Source: Flaccisagitta enflata (Eukaryota > Chaetognatha > Sagittoidea > Aphragmophora). From it: 64,000 bases of DNA. Below the pieces are notes generated by a model that did no database searches, had not been told where the DNA came from, and saw nothing but the letters and a program-made list of their open reading frames with translations. Both the position numbers and the translations under genes were made by a program. Location of the stretch: the NCBI GenBank assembly GCA_965153355.1, contig OZ231126.1, forward strand, positions 96,038,001 to 96,102,000, in the 5' to 3' direction. This document shows positions 11,551-25,449 of the stretch, piece after piece; positions within the stretch are counted from its first letter, which is position 1, and the number at the start of each line of letters is the position of its first letter.

Positions 11551-11891
11551 TTGATTTTCTCCTTACATTTTCCTAAGAAAGTTGTGATCGATAAGGGTGA
11601 CCTTTTATTTCTATTGTTTTTTTCATCGATATTTTCGATGATGAAAAGTACCGATGATTCAAGCTTCCATGGAACTCAATGGTTTCAATCGTAGAATGAT
11701 TAAATGGTTGTTGCTGCCTACTGCTGCCTGATTGTTTTGGATCTTGGTCAATTTTGATCAACCATGACCTATCAGTTTCCTTTCTTGGTCTTATCAAGTA
11801 TCGTTGTTTCACAGTTTTTTCCGATGCCAGTGAAAAAGAAGAAGATAAAGAAAAAGAAGTAGAGGTAATTATGTAGAAGGAGAAGAAGAAG
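11551..11891. other. unassigned spacer
   Basis: Contains a GATCGATAAGGG/ATCGATATTTTCGATGATG stretch with small palindromes, ending in a degenerate GAA-rich run. No gene seen. Confidence 0.4.
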
Positions 11892-12514
11892 AACTAGTCA
11901 TCCAAAGATTGCACATGGTCAGCGGTACCCGATGCCCTGCTTGGAGTGATTAACTGAAGAAGTGGTGTGAGAGCAGGGCAGCGGCCCCAAAGGGCCGATG
12001 TCCTGTAGGACACAGGGGTGAATTTCCAGAGGTCCTGAGAAGGCTGATTAGATCAATTGAAGCACAGTAATGAGGCATGTAAGGGCTGATTTGGGGGTCA
12101 AGGGGTTGAACAGCATCAAGGATGAGGGAAGATTAGAGACCTGAGAGGGTTATTTTGAGGGCTGAATTGAGACACAAGTGATCAGATTCTAGGTTTTATA
12201 GGGCTGGTTTCAGGCCTGAAATGCTTGATTTTTAGCCTGACAAGGCTGATTGAGGGCATAAGAGAGCTAATTTTGGAGCTGAGGGGCTGATTTTGGGCCT
12301 GAAAAAACTTTTTTTGGCCTGAGGAGGCCGATTTTGGGCCTGAGAGGGCTGATTATGGGCCTGAGAGGGCTGATTTTGGGTTTCAGAGGGCCAATTTTGG
12401 GCTTGAGAGGGCTGATTTGAGGCCTGAGAGGGGCCTGGGGGGGGACGTATGTACGGACGTCTGGAAATTCACCCCTGTGTCCTACAGGACATCGGCCCTT
12501 TGGGGCCGCTGCCC
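11892..12514. repeat. family B element, full copy
   Basis: Read left to right: AACTAGTCATCCAAAGATTG end, GGTCAGCGGTACCCGATGCC, GCAGGGCAGCGGCCCCAAAG, GTCCTGTAGGACACAGGGGT, GAATTTCCAGAGGTCC. Then comes an array of GGGCCTGAGAGGGCTGATTT units, a G-run with ACGTATGTACGGACGTC, and the inverted copy of the left block ending GGGGCCGCTGCCC at 12514. GTCCTGTAGGAC and GGCCC..GGGGCC are self-complementary, so each end can form two hairpins, and the two ends pair with each other over roughly 55 bp. No protein is encoded. Confidence 0.88.
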
Positions 12515-12526
12515 AAAAAGGAGAAG

Positions 12527-12640
12527 AAATAGAAGAAGAAGAAGAAGAAGAAGAAGAAGAAGAAGAAGAAGAAGAAGAAGAAGAAGAAGAAGAAGAAGAA
12601 ACAGAAGAAAAATGAGGAGAAGAAGAAGATGCAAAGGAAG
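12527..12640. repeat. (GAA)n microsatellite next to family B
   Basis: About 25 GAA units plus degenerate flanks. It starts within 15 bp of the family B end at 12514, as a TTC tract does at 28698 beside another B end. Confidence 0.95.
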
Positions 12641-12717
12641 AATGAATTATATATAAAATGAATTATATATAGCTGTCCGGATTAAACACCAGTAAGAGCT
12701 CCAAAGGCTCTTGTCCT

Positions 12718-12841
12718 TATTAGGTGCGACAAAGCACTTCTATAACTGGCTGTGTCTGTCGGTCGGTCGGTCTGTCGGTCTGTAACGCATTTGTTCGACG
12801 ATCTACACATCGCACCTTATTGGCCTACTTGGCCTTGTTTT
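12718..12841 (-). repeat. family A element, variant A4
   Basis: Opens TTAGGTGCGACAAAGCACTT, has a GTCG/GTCT tract, and its far end reads CACATCGCACCTTATTGGCC then CTTGGCCTTGTTTT. The far end contains CGCACCT, the reverse complement of the AGGTGCG hairpin arm, so both ends carry the same A4-specific heptamer. Confidence 0.85.
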
Positions 12842-13002
12842 AGATATTGCTGCTTAGTAATGTTGTCCAACTTTCATATGTATAAGAAATATCAATTTTC
12901 TTTTCCCGTTAAATATGCTGACTAGCTAACTGAATTAACATTTACATTCCCTAATGTATATATGGTCGAAATCTGCAAGAAAAAAAAAAGGAAAGAAAAA
13001 GA

Positions 13003-13107
13003 AGCAAGTGACGAGGGGTCACAATATCGTCGCGGACGGATGGGCAGGGGCGTCCAGCCTCCATCCACACCCCACAAACACTCAAACATACATAAAAAGG
13101 TGTTCAA
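13003..13107 (+). repeat. family A variant A5, distal end only
   Basis: CAAGTGACGAGGGGTCACAA, ATCGTCGCGGACGGATGGGC and GGGGCGTCCA match the reversed end of the copy at 33283-33478. The tetranucleotide core and hairpin are absent. Confidence 0.7.
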
Positions 13108-13719
13108 AATACTTGTTTTTTTTGTTTTGTTTTTGTTTTTGTTTTTGTTTGCTTTTCTACTGAATCACGCCTACATTACGTTGAAATTGCGAAGTTGAGG
13201 GTGTAGGGATGGTTCTCCCATTCATTTATTTTTTTGGCCCTTTCGATAAATTGTTTCTTCTTTTTCTTCTTCTTACGGCGCTACTTGATAAATTTGACAG
13301 AATCTCTTTAAGAGTAAGAGGAGGTCTATGGCAATTTGACCTTTGATCACGAGGGCCCTAGGTCCACTCCATGATCACTTTTTATCACTTCAATCCTATG
13401 TTTTTTTCTTTTTAGAGGGGGGATTTAACCAAACTCACCTGGAAAAAAATTTATCCCTGACTTTTTTGTGGCTTTTCACATTTGATAGATTGTACCATGT
13501 TAAGAACCTAAATTATAAAAAATCTGTTAAGTGGTTTGTGTAGCTATTTGTCAGTATTCAAGATATATAATGATTGAAACAAAATCAAAAATGAGAAAAG
13601 TAAAAAAAAATAATACAATAAAAAAGTGATATGAGTGAGAAATTAAGAATAGAAGAATAAAAAGAAATAGAAATAGAAAACAGAAAAGAAAAAAGAGAGA
13701 AAAAAAAAGAAAAATGAAA
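13108..13719. other. unassigned AT-rich spacer
   Basis: Low-complexity T-rich patches (TTTTTGTTTTTG near 13120-13150) and A-rich sequence after 13560. No gene or repeat boundary recognised. Confidence 0.4.
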
Positions 13720-13965
13720 AAAAAAAATGAAAAATGAAAAATGAAAAATGAAAAATGAAAAATGAAAAATGAAAAATGAAAAATGAAAAATGAAAAATGA
13801 AAAATGAAAAATGAAATGGTAAATATAAGGCAAAATGGAAAGTGAAAAGTGAAAAGTGAAAAGTGAAAAGTAAAAAGTAAAAAGTAAAAAATAAAAAAAG
13901 AAAAATGAAAAATGAAAAATGAAAAATGAAAAATGAAAAATGAAAAATGAAAAATGAAATGGTAA
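13720..13965. repeat. (GAAAAAT)n minisatellite, two blocks
   Basis: A 7-bp unit is repeated about 13 times at 13724-13816 and about 8 times at 13903-13960. GTGAAAA and GTAAAAA variants lie between. Both blocks end in the same AAATGGTAAATATAAGGCAA word, so the block was duplicated as a whole. Confidence 0.9.
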
Positions 13966-14270
13966 ATATAAGGCAAGAGGAAAATGAAAAGTGATAAATC
14001 TTTTTCTACCTAATAACAAGAATATGCAACAACCAAATACCTAGGGATACATTTTTTTCAAGCTTTGATTTGGTTATCTGCATAAATCCCTCCACTATTT
14101 CATCATTTTTACCCTCTTCCTTATCTCGAGTTTATCTCTAAACAGCCTCCCAATGCTGTTGGAACCTGCTCCTAAGCTCGAGACCTATAAGGGAGTTACA
14201 TCTTTTGTCTCTCTCTCCCTTTTTTTACCCTCGAGATATGGGCTCCTACCCCCGTTCATCTATGATATAC

Positions 14271-14271
<1 letters not shown>

Positions 14272-14359
<88 letters not shown>
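14272..14359. repeat. (TC)n microsatellite
   Basis: Pure CT dinucleotide run of about 88 bp. Confidence 0.97.
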
Positions 14360-14362
<3 letters not shown>

Positions 14363-14514
14363 GATAGTTCAGTGAAGTGATCAACTTCTATGATGTTGAG
14401 AAGAGGGTCCAAAAAGAGGCAGAGGTCTGTGAGGCGAAAAGAGCAAGGATGAAATTTGTTATACGCCATCTAGAGATGTGTTCTATTACGCAATGAAGGC
14501 TGAAATGACTGCAA

Positions 14515-14741
<227 letters not shown>

Positions 14742-14998
14742 TGTGGTTTTTTTCAGTGGGTGCGTACTGCATACTCATGTGTATTTGGCTAGATCAGTTG
14801 ATCGGATGTATTCTAGATATTTTTTGTATGTGATATAACTCTATTCGCTTTGTTCATTAACGCAATACTGTAGTCATAATTTCTTTTTTTATGACTGCCA
14901 GCCTAACAGTCAGTCAGTTAGTATGTCTATCAGCCAATCTTATTGTCGGTGTGTCTGTCTGTCTGCCTCTGTCTCTCCCTCTGTCTTTTTCTCTCTTT

Positions 14999-15148
<150 letters not shown>

Positions 15149-15257
15149 CCCCGGTCGTTCACAAAAGAATTCAAGGCAGAACAGAGATTTGGGAGTTCCC
15201 TTCCAGTCCAGAGATAAACTTATGAAGCAGAAGCGAAATCTCGAGCAGAATGAGAGG

Positions 15258-17489
<2,232 letters not shown>

Positions 17490-17650
17490 TTTTTAACTGC
17501 GGACACGCAACTCCATAAGAGGCTTTGTCCGTCCGTCTGTCCTTCCGTCCGTTGGTCTGTCAGTCCGTCAGCATGAGTCGAAAAGTGGGTAAATGCGCAT
17601 ATCTGCCCCTGCCCACCCTTCCGCAACTGGTGGCCGTGTATCCGGCATCA
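17490..17650 (-). repeat. family A element with CGCAACT at both ends
   Basis: Opens TTTTAACTGCGGACACGCAACT, then a GTCC tract and an internal AGTCGAAAAGTGGG patch. It closes CCACCCTTCCGCAACTGGTG and CCGTGTATCCGGC. The hairpin right arm and the distal block both read CGCAACT where most copies read CGCGACT. Confidence 0.9.
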
Positions 17651-17713
17651 GATGCACCAACCAAGAGAGCATAGTGGCTATGCTATTTCAGCCGTGGTAT
17701 CATTAAATCAAGT

Positions 17714-17794
17714 AATGGACGGACGGACGGACGGACCGACGGACCAACGGACCGACAAAGCGGGGTGTAGAGTCGCGTAGCACGCGACTAAAAA
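17714..17794 (+). repeat. family A hairpin end, truncated copy
   Basis: GGAC/CGAC tract, AAAGCGGGGTGTAG and AGTCGCGTAGCACGCGACT followed by AAAAA. The distal end is missing; it lies in inverted orientation 63 bp from the copy at 17490-17650. Confidence 0.92.
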
Positions 17795-17895
17795 GAAAGA
17801 ATTAAAAAACCGGTTAGTTATGGGAATTCGGTTTATTCTTCGCTCATTCCTTTTCTCCATTTTTCATTGGTATTCTCTCGGCCTATTTACCTTTT

Positions 17896-18157
<262 letters not shown>

Positions 18158-18307
18158 GATTCTATGTTTTTGTCCTTCATCAAAAACGTCCCTAATAACT
18201 TCAGTTCCGTTATGGTTTTCCCAAAAACGCCAATGCAAACATCACGCAACGGGAGTGGTTTTCACCGCTGTCTCGGATGGTAATATGGTTGATCGGTAAC
18301 ATTTAGC

Positions 18308-18653
18308 TTTTTTGAGTCGCGTGCACGCAATTCTACGACGCGCTTTGTCGGTCGGTTGGTCGGTCAGTCTGATCCCGGTCCGATTAGTTGGTCAGTTGGT
18401 TGGTGGTCGGTCCGTCCCGTCGGTCCGTCGGTCCATCGGTCCATCGGTCTGTCAGTCCGTCAGTCCGATCGGTCGATCGGTCCGTCGGTCCGTCGGTCCG
18501 TCGGTCGTCCATCGATCCCGTCGGTCGTCGCACATTACTTTTTTATGATTTTTATTTTGGACTTTGCTCCTGTCAAATGGTCATGAAGTGATCTCAAATA
18601 TGGCCCCTGCCCACCCGCAAGCGACTTGGGTAGCCGTGCATCCGGCCTTGTTG
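18308..18653 (-). repeat. family A element with long GTCN tract
   Basis: Opens TTTTTTGAGTCGCGTGCACG, with a decayed right hairpin arm (CAATTCTACG). About 200 bp of GTCC/GTCG/GTTG/ATCG units follow, then GCCCCTGCCCACCCGCAAGC and GCATCCGGCCTTGTT. Confidence 0.92.
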
Positions 18654-19879
18654 GCATTCACGGGTGTGCAGAAACATAGCAACAACGGGAATGACATAGG
18701 GGAGGTTATTGGAGTCGATGAATCTATTCTTTCGAAATATAAAAAGCACATTAACAAAAAATATAACAATTATACAAAGAGCACGACCACTAGTTTCCTC
18801 TTAAAAGGTTGTGCGGCCTTTTTTACCACTGGGAAAGTTTCAGGTTGGCTTGCAGTGCATGTGTCGAGAGAAAAATATTTTTTTTCCAAAAATCGAAAAA
18901 ATCGTGTACATATATAACAATTATACTAATAAATAGACTTTGGCTAAAAAATGGACTTCAATGAAAAGTATATATAACTATTATAATTGGCAAAAAACAT
19001 AAAAAAAAGGCCTCCGAGAAAAAGTAGCTCAGAACATTTTGCCTAATATCTTGCCCTTTTCTTTAGAGTACATAATGAAACTTTATACACATGTTAAGTT
19101 GACATAGGGAATTAGCTCAATGATGTTATCTTATGATTTATCTAACATATGTAGTTGTTATGTGATAGTTACTGTATTACTGCCTGTAGACCATTCCAGT
19201 TCAAAATATTGAATATAAAAAATAGAAAAAATCTATAAGTACGCTATCTGGCCCAGTATGATCCACGACGATCTGCCGATAGCTTTAAACAGGCTTGTTC
19301 TGTATGCTTAGTCTTGTTCTATAAATGTTTGCATTTTTAATGCGAATTTTAAAGGAAAAGACTTAAGCTATAGATGCTTAGTCTGAATCTATAAAAGTTC
19401 TCACTTTTGATGAGAATTTTATAGAAAATCACAAAAGCAAGATATCAGGTAAAACGACATTATGCAAATGAGGGGGGAAATATAATCATTATATAAATCA
19501 AATATAATTGTTATACCTAAAAATATAATTATTATATGCATAAGACTTTGTCTAACTGTTATATCGCGCAAATATAATACTGTATAATTTTGGTAAATCT
19601 GACCCTCCAGGGCTGTATAACTTTGTATAATTTTATATAATTCAGTATAATTTCAGTATAATTCCGTATAATTGGAAAAAAATTGGGGCCCATGTACAGG
19701 GTGTACCAACTCAGTTGTAACATAAAGAATCGATGTATCTCAGCTTCTAGAGAAGATAATCTTATTCTGAAAAAAGTTCCAAAAAGCTCTTAAAAAACGA
19801 TTTTTACTCGTGTCAAGGAAATAGTAATTTATTAGACAAAGTTATACCTGAAAATTTTTTTTTGGAGTGATGAGAACAT
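18654..19879. other. unassigned AT-rich DNA
   Basis: Repeated short words ATATAACAATTATAC and GTATAATTT (dense at 19610-19680) give a weakly repetitive stretch. No coding region or terminal inverted repeat was recognised. Confidence 0.45.
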
Positions 19880-20452
19880 TGAATTTTTTTCTATTTCATT
19901 GTTAATTCTCCATGTTATTCAATCTGAATTTTGCATTTATTTCATCAATTTTCCATGTTATTCAATAGGGATTTCACATAATTTTAACTTCTAGTAAATT
20001 TTCTATGTAATTCAATAGGAATTTCATATTTTTTTTCATTTCTTTATCAATTTTCCATGTTATTCAATGGGAATTTTGCATTTCTTCAATTTTCTATGCT
20101 ATTCAATGGGAACATGAGGCTCAGAAGCTGTGGCGGGGGGGGGGACGGACGGACGGACGGATGGATGGACGTACAGACAGACGTCTGGAAATTCACCCCT
20201 GTGTCCTACAGGAGAAAATGTGTGAAAGCATAGGTCATAAACCCCTTTCAGGCCACTGCCCAAAAGGAAACGTGCAAATGAGGGTTGTTGTTAAACGTTG
20301 TTGGGATCTTTGCCTCTTGGCTGGGATTTGGACCTCAAGGTTGAGATTTGCGCCTCAAGGCTGGGATCTGGGCCTTCAGGCTAGGATTTTGGCAAAGCAT
20401 GTGAAAGCATAGGTCATTGACCCCTTTGGGGCTGCTACCCAAACGAGAAATG
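19880..20452. repeat. family B-related composite with TTCCATG..ATTCAAT minisatellite
   Basis: At 19890-20110 a unit of about 55-60 bp (TTTTCCATGTTATTCAATGG plus ATTTCATTTCATC) repeats about four times. It is followed by a G-run, a GGAC tract, GTCTGGAAATTCACCCCTGT and GGCCACTGCCC at 20260: a family B right end with an internal array. A second partial end follows (CATAGGTCATTGACCCCTTT, GGCTGCTACCC to 20448) with GGCTGGGATTTGGACCTC units before it. Confidence 0.65.
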
Positions 20453-21078
20453 TGCGAATGAGGGTTGTTGTTGAATGTTTTTTTGCATACATATTGATTC
20501 AGTGGGGTTGGAATCAGCCAAAAAATACAATAGTCTAGGGCGTTATGGAAGGGACCAAAATGATATAAATCTCTTTTAAAAAAATTCCTTTGCTTCAGAT
20601 GATTTACATCAGAAATTTCTCCATGTATCATTTGCTTTTTGTTTACCATGAACTTTAAAGAAAATATTTTGTAGGCAGGAACTAATCAAATTTCATATTG
20701 CTTGAAATCTGTATTCTGAATAATCAGTTACTTTTACAAGCAGATGTTCTGTAGGCAAATATTAGTTGGTCAATATCATCAATCTTTTTTTTAGGTTTGC
20801 ACTATAAGCCATGGACTATGCAATCTTTAATTTTCTGGTTGTTTTTTTTTTCTTTTTCAATTTTCTTCTTCTTTGTTGCTCCCTCCTTTTTCCCCCTTGT
20901 TTTTTCCTTTCTTTTCTCTCTCTTTCTTTTCTCCTTTTTTTCCCCTTTTTTTTTTCTCTTTTTCTCTCTTCTTTTTTTTTCTCTCTTCTTATGCCCCCTC
21001 TTTCCTTTCCTCTGCTGCCTACAAGGTTGCTCGCTGCCTTGGAGCATTGCTCCCGTGCTCCCGCACTTTGTCGTACCC
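20453..21078. other. unassigned spacer with pyrimidine tract
   Basis: Mostly AT-rich; 20840-21000 is almost pure pyrimidine (TTTTC/CTC mix). No gene recognised. Confidence 0.4.
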
Positions 21079-21253
21079 TGGCGGCAGCCCCAAAGGGCTG
21101 ATGTCCAGTAGGACACAGGGGTTAATTTCCTTATGTCCTGAGAAGGCATATTTCAGGCCTTTGGGGTAATTTTCCTTCATATTCAATGAGAGATTTAAAT
21201 TTTGTTTCAATTTATTGTCAAGTCAATAGGAATTCTATTTTTTTGTCCTTTTT
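21079..21253. repeat. family B end fragment
   Basis: GGCGGCAGCCCCAAAGGGCT, GATGTCCAGTAGGACACAGG and GGTTAATTTCC match the family B left block with several substitutions. The remainder is AT-rich with TTCAAT words. Confidence 0.6.
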
Positions 21254-21470
21254 GGGCAGCGGCCCCAAAGGGGACGAAGTCCTGTAGAACTCAGGGGACT
21301 TTCATTCGTTCGTCCATTTGTCCATTTGTTTGTCGCCCCAGGCCCTCTCAGGCCTGAAATCTGCCCTCTTAGGCCTAAAATCTTCCCTCTCAGGCTTGAA
21401 ATCTGTCCTCTCGAACAAACAAAAGTCTCCTGTGTTCTACAGAAATTCGTCCCCTTCGGGGCCGCTGCCC
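21254..21470. repeat. family B element, shortest two-ended copy
   Basis: Left end GGGCAGCGGCCCCAAAGGGG after a TTTTT run, then a TTCGTCCATTTGTCC tetranucleotide-like tract and four GGCCT..AAATCT units. The inverted right end closes with CGGGGCCGCTGCCC. At about 217 bp it shows what the family minimally retains: two hairpin ends, a tetranucleotide stretch and an internal array. Confidence 0.85.
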
Positions 21471-21784
21471 AAAACAATGAAACAAATATAGAATTCCCAT
21501 TGAATAATATGGATAATTGATGAAAAATGGAAAAAATATAGAATTCCAATTGAATAGCATGGGAAATTGAAAAATAATGGGAAAAATACGGAATTCCCAT
21601 TGAAAAGTATGGAAAATTGATGAAAAATGAAAAAAACGTAGAATTCCCATTAAATAACATGGGAAATTTACAAAAAGATGAAGAAATGGCATGGGTTGGG
21701 GGGACGAATGAACAAACAAATGGACGCACAAATGAAAGTCCCCTTTGCTCTACGGGACATCGTCCCCTTTGGGGCCACTGCCCT
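21471..21784. repeat. family B right part with TTCCCAT/TTGAATA minisatellite
   Basis: About four loose units of roughly 60 bp (AATTCCCATTGAATAATATG, GGAAATTGATGAAAAATGG) are followed by a G-run, ACGAATGAACAAACAAATGG and the right end ACATCGTCCCCTTTGGGGCC ACTGCCC at 21783. The internal unit is the reverse complement of the one at 19890-20110. Confidence 0.65.
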
Positions 21785-22342
21785 TACTATGTAAATATGC
21801 CCTCACTATGTAAATAGGCCTTCACTAAGTAAACAGGCCTCCATTATGTATCTCAGCCATCACTATGTAAATATGCCCTCAATATGTAAATTGGCCCTCA
21901 CTATGCAAATAGGCCTACACTATGTAAATTTGCTCTTACTATGTAAATTGGGCCCAACGATATAAACATGCCTCCACAATGGAAATTGGCCCTCACTATG
22001 TGAATAGGCCCTAACTGTGTAAATAGGCTAGCACTTTTTAAATAGATCCGTATTATGTGAATAGGCCTCACTGTGTAAATTGGTCCTCACTATGTAAATA
22101 GGCCCTCACTATGTAAATAGGCCTCCACTATTTAATTTGGCCCTCACTATATAAATACGCCTCCACTATGTAAGTTGGGCCTCACTGGGATTTGGGCCTG
22201 GAGGCTAGGATTTGGGCCTGGAGGCTGAGAGTTGTTCAACTGTATGTATGTGAATTGGCCATACCTATGTAAATAGGCCCTCACTATGTAAATAGGCCCT
22301 CACTATGAAACTAGGCCCTCACTATGCGAATAGGCTTCCACT
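21785..22342. repeat. minisatellite with ACTATGTAAATAGGCCCTC unit
   Basis: A unit of about 19-20 bp repeats about 25 times with substitutions and a patch of GGGATTTGGGCCTGGAGGCT. The same array resumes at 25408-25450 after the transposon at 22351-25407, which inserted into one of its units. Confidence 0.9.
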
Positions 22343-22603
22343 ATGTAAATTAGATGGCAGACTCTGCCCCAAATTCAATCTGACAACCCCAGCCCGATGG
22401 TTTTTGCATTCCATATACTCAAATAGAGAGCCCAGGGCCAATGAACGGGTTTTTGAATGGATTTTGCAACCAGCTCTTTTCAAATTTTGATGCCCATAAA
22501 GTGGTGGCTATAGTACAAATCTTGTTTTTAGGTCATTTCAATCTCAAAATTGGGTCACTTGGCCTGATAAAAAAGACTCAAAATTCATGAGATTATAAAA
22601 CTA

Positions 22604-23735
22604 GAGCTCAAGAGCTAACCAGTGGTGCAATCCGCATGTTTCTATCTTCATTTGTTAAGATTTGAGAGCATTTCAAAGATGAGGCTCATGGAGGTAAGAT
22701 TGCAGCCTCAATTTCAGTGGCAATTTTGACATTTTTCATAGATTTCAACATATTTTGGCTTTGGATAGACCAATTTGCATGAAATTGGTGACCAAATTAA
22801 AGAGTTTTTCCTGCTCTAGCTGATGGTAAATGAATTTTTGATCGATATGACCCCAAACTCTTTTTATTGACTGTAGAAGCAGGTATAAAAAAGTCAATTT
22901 TTTGGAAAATTTGTCAACTTTGGACAAAAAATTCACCCGCCTCTAATTTGAAAAATGACCTAAAATCCATGAGCAAAATAAACTACTGCTCAAGTGCTAA
23001 CTAGTGGTGCAATCGGCATGTAGCTAAGCTGTGGCATTTAGATTTTATGGAACTTCAAAGATCAAAGGTTAAGTTAAAATAGCGATTTTTGGTTATTTAG
23101 GCCATTTTGGCCTCAAAATCGGGCACCTTTGGCTTGGAAATCAAAATAAAAATCCATGAGATGATAAACTTAGAGCTCAAGAGCTAACCAGTGGTGCAAT
23201 CCGTATGTTTCCATCTTCATTTGTTAAGATTTGAGAGCATTTCAAAGATGAGGCTCATGGAGGTAAAATTGCAGCCTCAATTTCAGTAGCAATTTTGACA
23301 TTTTTCACAGATTTCAACATATTTTGGCTTTGGATAGACCAATTTGCATGAAATTGGTGACCAAATTAAAGAGTTTTTCCTGCTCTAGCTGATGGTAAAT
23401 GAATTTTTGATCGATATGACCCCAAATTCTTTTTATTGACTGTAGAAGCAGGTATAAAAAAGTCAATTTTTTTGGAAAATTTGTCAACTTTGGACAAAAA
23501 ACTCACCCGCCTCCAATTTGAAAAAAGAACTAAAATCCATGAGCAAAATAAACTACTGCTCAAGTGCTAACTAGTGGTGCAATTGGCATGTAGCTAAGCT
23601 GTGGCATTTAGATTCTACAGTACTTCAAAGATCAAAGTTTGAGCCAAAATGGCGATTTTCGGTCATTTTGGCCATTTTGGCTTCAAAATCGGGGACTTTT
23701 GGCTTGGAAATCGAAATAAAAATCCATGACGATAT
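22604..23735. repeat. 569-bp tandem duplication inside the left inverted repeat
   Basis: GAGCTCAAGAGCTAACCAGT starts at 22604 and again at 23173, an offset of 569 bp. The two units then match nearly base for base through the GCTGATGGTAAATG and GGCATGTAGCTAAGC words to about 23735. The right inverted repeat has only one unit. Confidence 0.9.
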
Positions 23736-24243
23736 AGGCTTAGCTGCCAAACTTTTGGAAAGAATGTCATCCCACCTCTGGTATACCAGTCCAGAATTTG
23801 TAGTTTTTTCCTTGGCGTCCACCCTCGTTACGAATGAGGAAAAGAAAAAAATGGCTTTAGCAATCTTGAGACAGCCCACAGGTCAATTGAAACGGGGAAA
23901 AGTCTCGATGCGACCCCTAGAATCGACAGAGTCACTAGCAGATCGGGTTTGGGATCAGAGTCTTCATTTCTTTGACGCTTGGGGGGTAGGGACCGATTTC
24001 CTTAGCAAACCCATTGAAGAGTGGCACGGGATCCCTGCCTATCAAAAATTTGTTACTCTTGTAAAATCCGTACCACTCACAAACGATGCCACTGAGCGCA
24101 TAGTGAAACGTTTATCTGATTATAAGAATATTGGTTCCAAGAGTGATCTCGATTTCCAGGCAACTTTACAAGCCGTTGAACGAGCAATTGAGAATGTACC
24201 AAGTAGGAAAACCAAAAAAGCATTGCTTGAATCCTACAGTTAG
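23668..24243 (+). CDS. transposase-like C-terminal ORF (fragment or last exon)
   Basis: 191-residue open frame. Roughly the first 22 residues are read out of inverted-repeat sequence and are probably not coding. A tract ending TATAG at 23737 could be a splice acceptor, making this a terminal exon. Recognisable stretches are HLWYTSPEFVVFSLAS (residues 36-51), an EEKKKMA block (57-63) and PLTNDATERIVKRL (136-149). The last has the P-x-(S/T)-x-x-A-(S/T)-E-R layout of the hAT C-terminal region around its final catalytic glutamate. The stop codon is at 24241-24243 and AATAAA lies at 24443-24448. Its position between the inverted repeats supports a transposase role. The N-terminal catalytic part is missing, so the copy is not autonomous as seen. 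Family assignment is from memory of motif shape only. Confidence 0.55.
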   Translation: MAILASKSGTFGLEIEIKIHDDIGLAAKLLERMSSHLWYTSPEFVVFSLASTLVTNEEKKKMALAILRQPTGQLKRGKVSMRPLESTESLADRVWDQSLHFFDAWGVGTDFLSKPIEEWHGIPAYQKFVTLVKSVPLTNDATERIVKRLSDYKNIGSKSDLDFQATLQAVERAIENVPSRKTKKALLESYS

Positions 24244-24489
24244 TTTTATCTGAATTCAGTATTTTTGTATTTATCCTTCATTGCGTGGTAATTTCGTATT
24301 CGATGGTAATTTCATTTTACAACTATCTTAGCTTACTTTTTTTGGTTTAAATGGTGTGGTCAGGGAATTTTGTATTCATTTCAGTACTAAATGAAATAAC
24401 TGAATTTCATGAAGCTTATCAAAAAACGAAAAAAAAAAAAGAAATAAATGCTGTATGTTGAACTGGTGTTGTTTCTCTGGTAGGTTAGT

Positions 24490-24543
24490 TTCAGTCGCGT
24501 GCTACGGGATGCTTTAACCCGCTTTGTTGGGCAGTTGGTTGGT
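24490..24543 (-). repeat. family A fragment
   Basis: TTTCAGTCGCGTGCTACGGG, TTTAACCCGCTTTGTTGG and GTTGGTTGGTAC: hairpin left arm with degraded right arm and a short tetranucleotide remnant, inside the transposon at 22351-25407. Confidence 0.7.
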
Positions 24544-25449
24544 ACCTCTTTTATGTTTTTACAGTCCCATTTCCAAAAATATGCTCTAGTTTTATAATCT
24601 CATGGATTTTTATTTTGATTTCCAAGCCAAAGGGGTCGATTTTGAGGCCAAAATGACCAAATTAACCAAAAATCGCCATTTTGGCTTAAACTTTGATCTT
24701 TGAAGTACTTTAGAATCTAAATGCCACAGCTTAGCTACATGCTGATTGCACCACTAGTTAGCACTTGAGCAGTAGTTTATTTTGCTCATGGATTTTAGGT
24801 CATTTTTCAAATTGGAGGCGGGTGAATTTTTTGTCCAAAGTTGACAAATTTTCCAAAAAAATTGACTTTTTTACACCTGCTTCTACAGTCAATAAAAAGG
24901 ATATGGGGTCATATCAATCAAAAATTCATTTACAACCAGCTAGAGCAGGAAAAACTCTTTAATTTGGTCACCAATTTCATGCAAATTGGTCTATTCAAAG
25001 CCGAAATATGTTGAAATCTGTGAAAAATGTCAAAATTGCCACTGAAATTGAGGCTGCAATTTTACCTCCATGAGCCTTATCTTTGAAATGCTCTCAAATC
25101 TTAACAAATGAAGATAGAAACATGCGGATTGCACCACTGGTTAGCTCTTGAGCTCTAGTTTTATAATCTCATGGATTTTGAGTCTTTTTTCTCAGGCCAA
25201 GTGACCCAATTTTGAGATTGAAATTACCTAAAAACAAGATTTGTACTCGACCACCACTTTATGCGCATCAAAATTTGAAAAGAGCTGGTTGCAAAATCCA
25301 TACAAAAACCCGTTCATTGGCCCTGGGCCCTCTATTTGACTATATGGAATGCAAAAACCATCGGGCTGGGGTTGTCAGATTGAATTTGGGGCAGAGTCTG
25401 CTATCTAATGTAAATTGGCCCTCACTCTGTAAATTGGCCTACACTATGT

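Larger units (their letters stand above)
22351..25407. mobile_element. hAT-like transposon with about 820-bp inverted repeats and a transposase-like ORF
   Basis: The element starts TAGATGGCAGACTCTGCCCC and ends with the reverse complement of TAGATAGCAGACTCTGCCCC. Exact 8-bp target duplications ATGTAAAT flank it (22343-22350 and 25408-25415), inside a minisatellite. The inverted repeats are very long: 22351 to about 23176 pairs with about 24592-25407. The left arm also holds a 569-bp tandem duplication. The middle encodes an ORF with transposase-like features (23668-24243) and a partial family A copy (24490-24543). 8-bp duplications fit hAT; the TIR start is not the usual CAGGG, so the superfamily is an inference. 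Confidence 0.85.

Noticed and set aside
19690-19760. CAGGGTGTACCAACTC as a transposon end
   Set aside because: No inverted partner was found in the neighbourhood.
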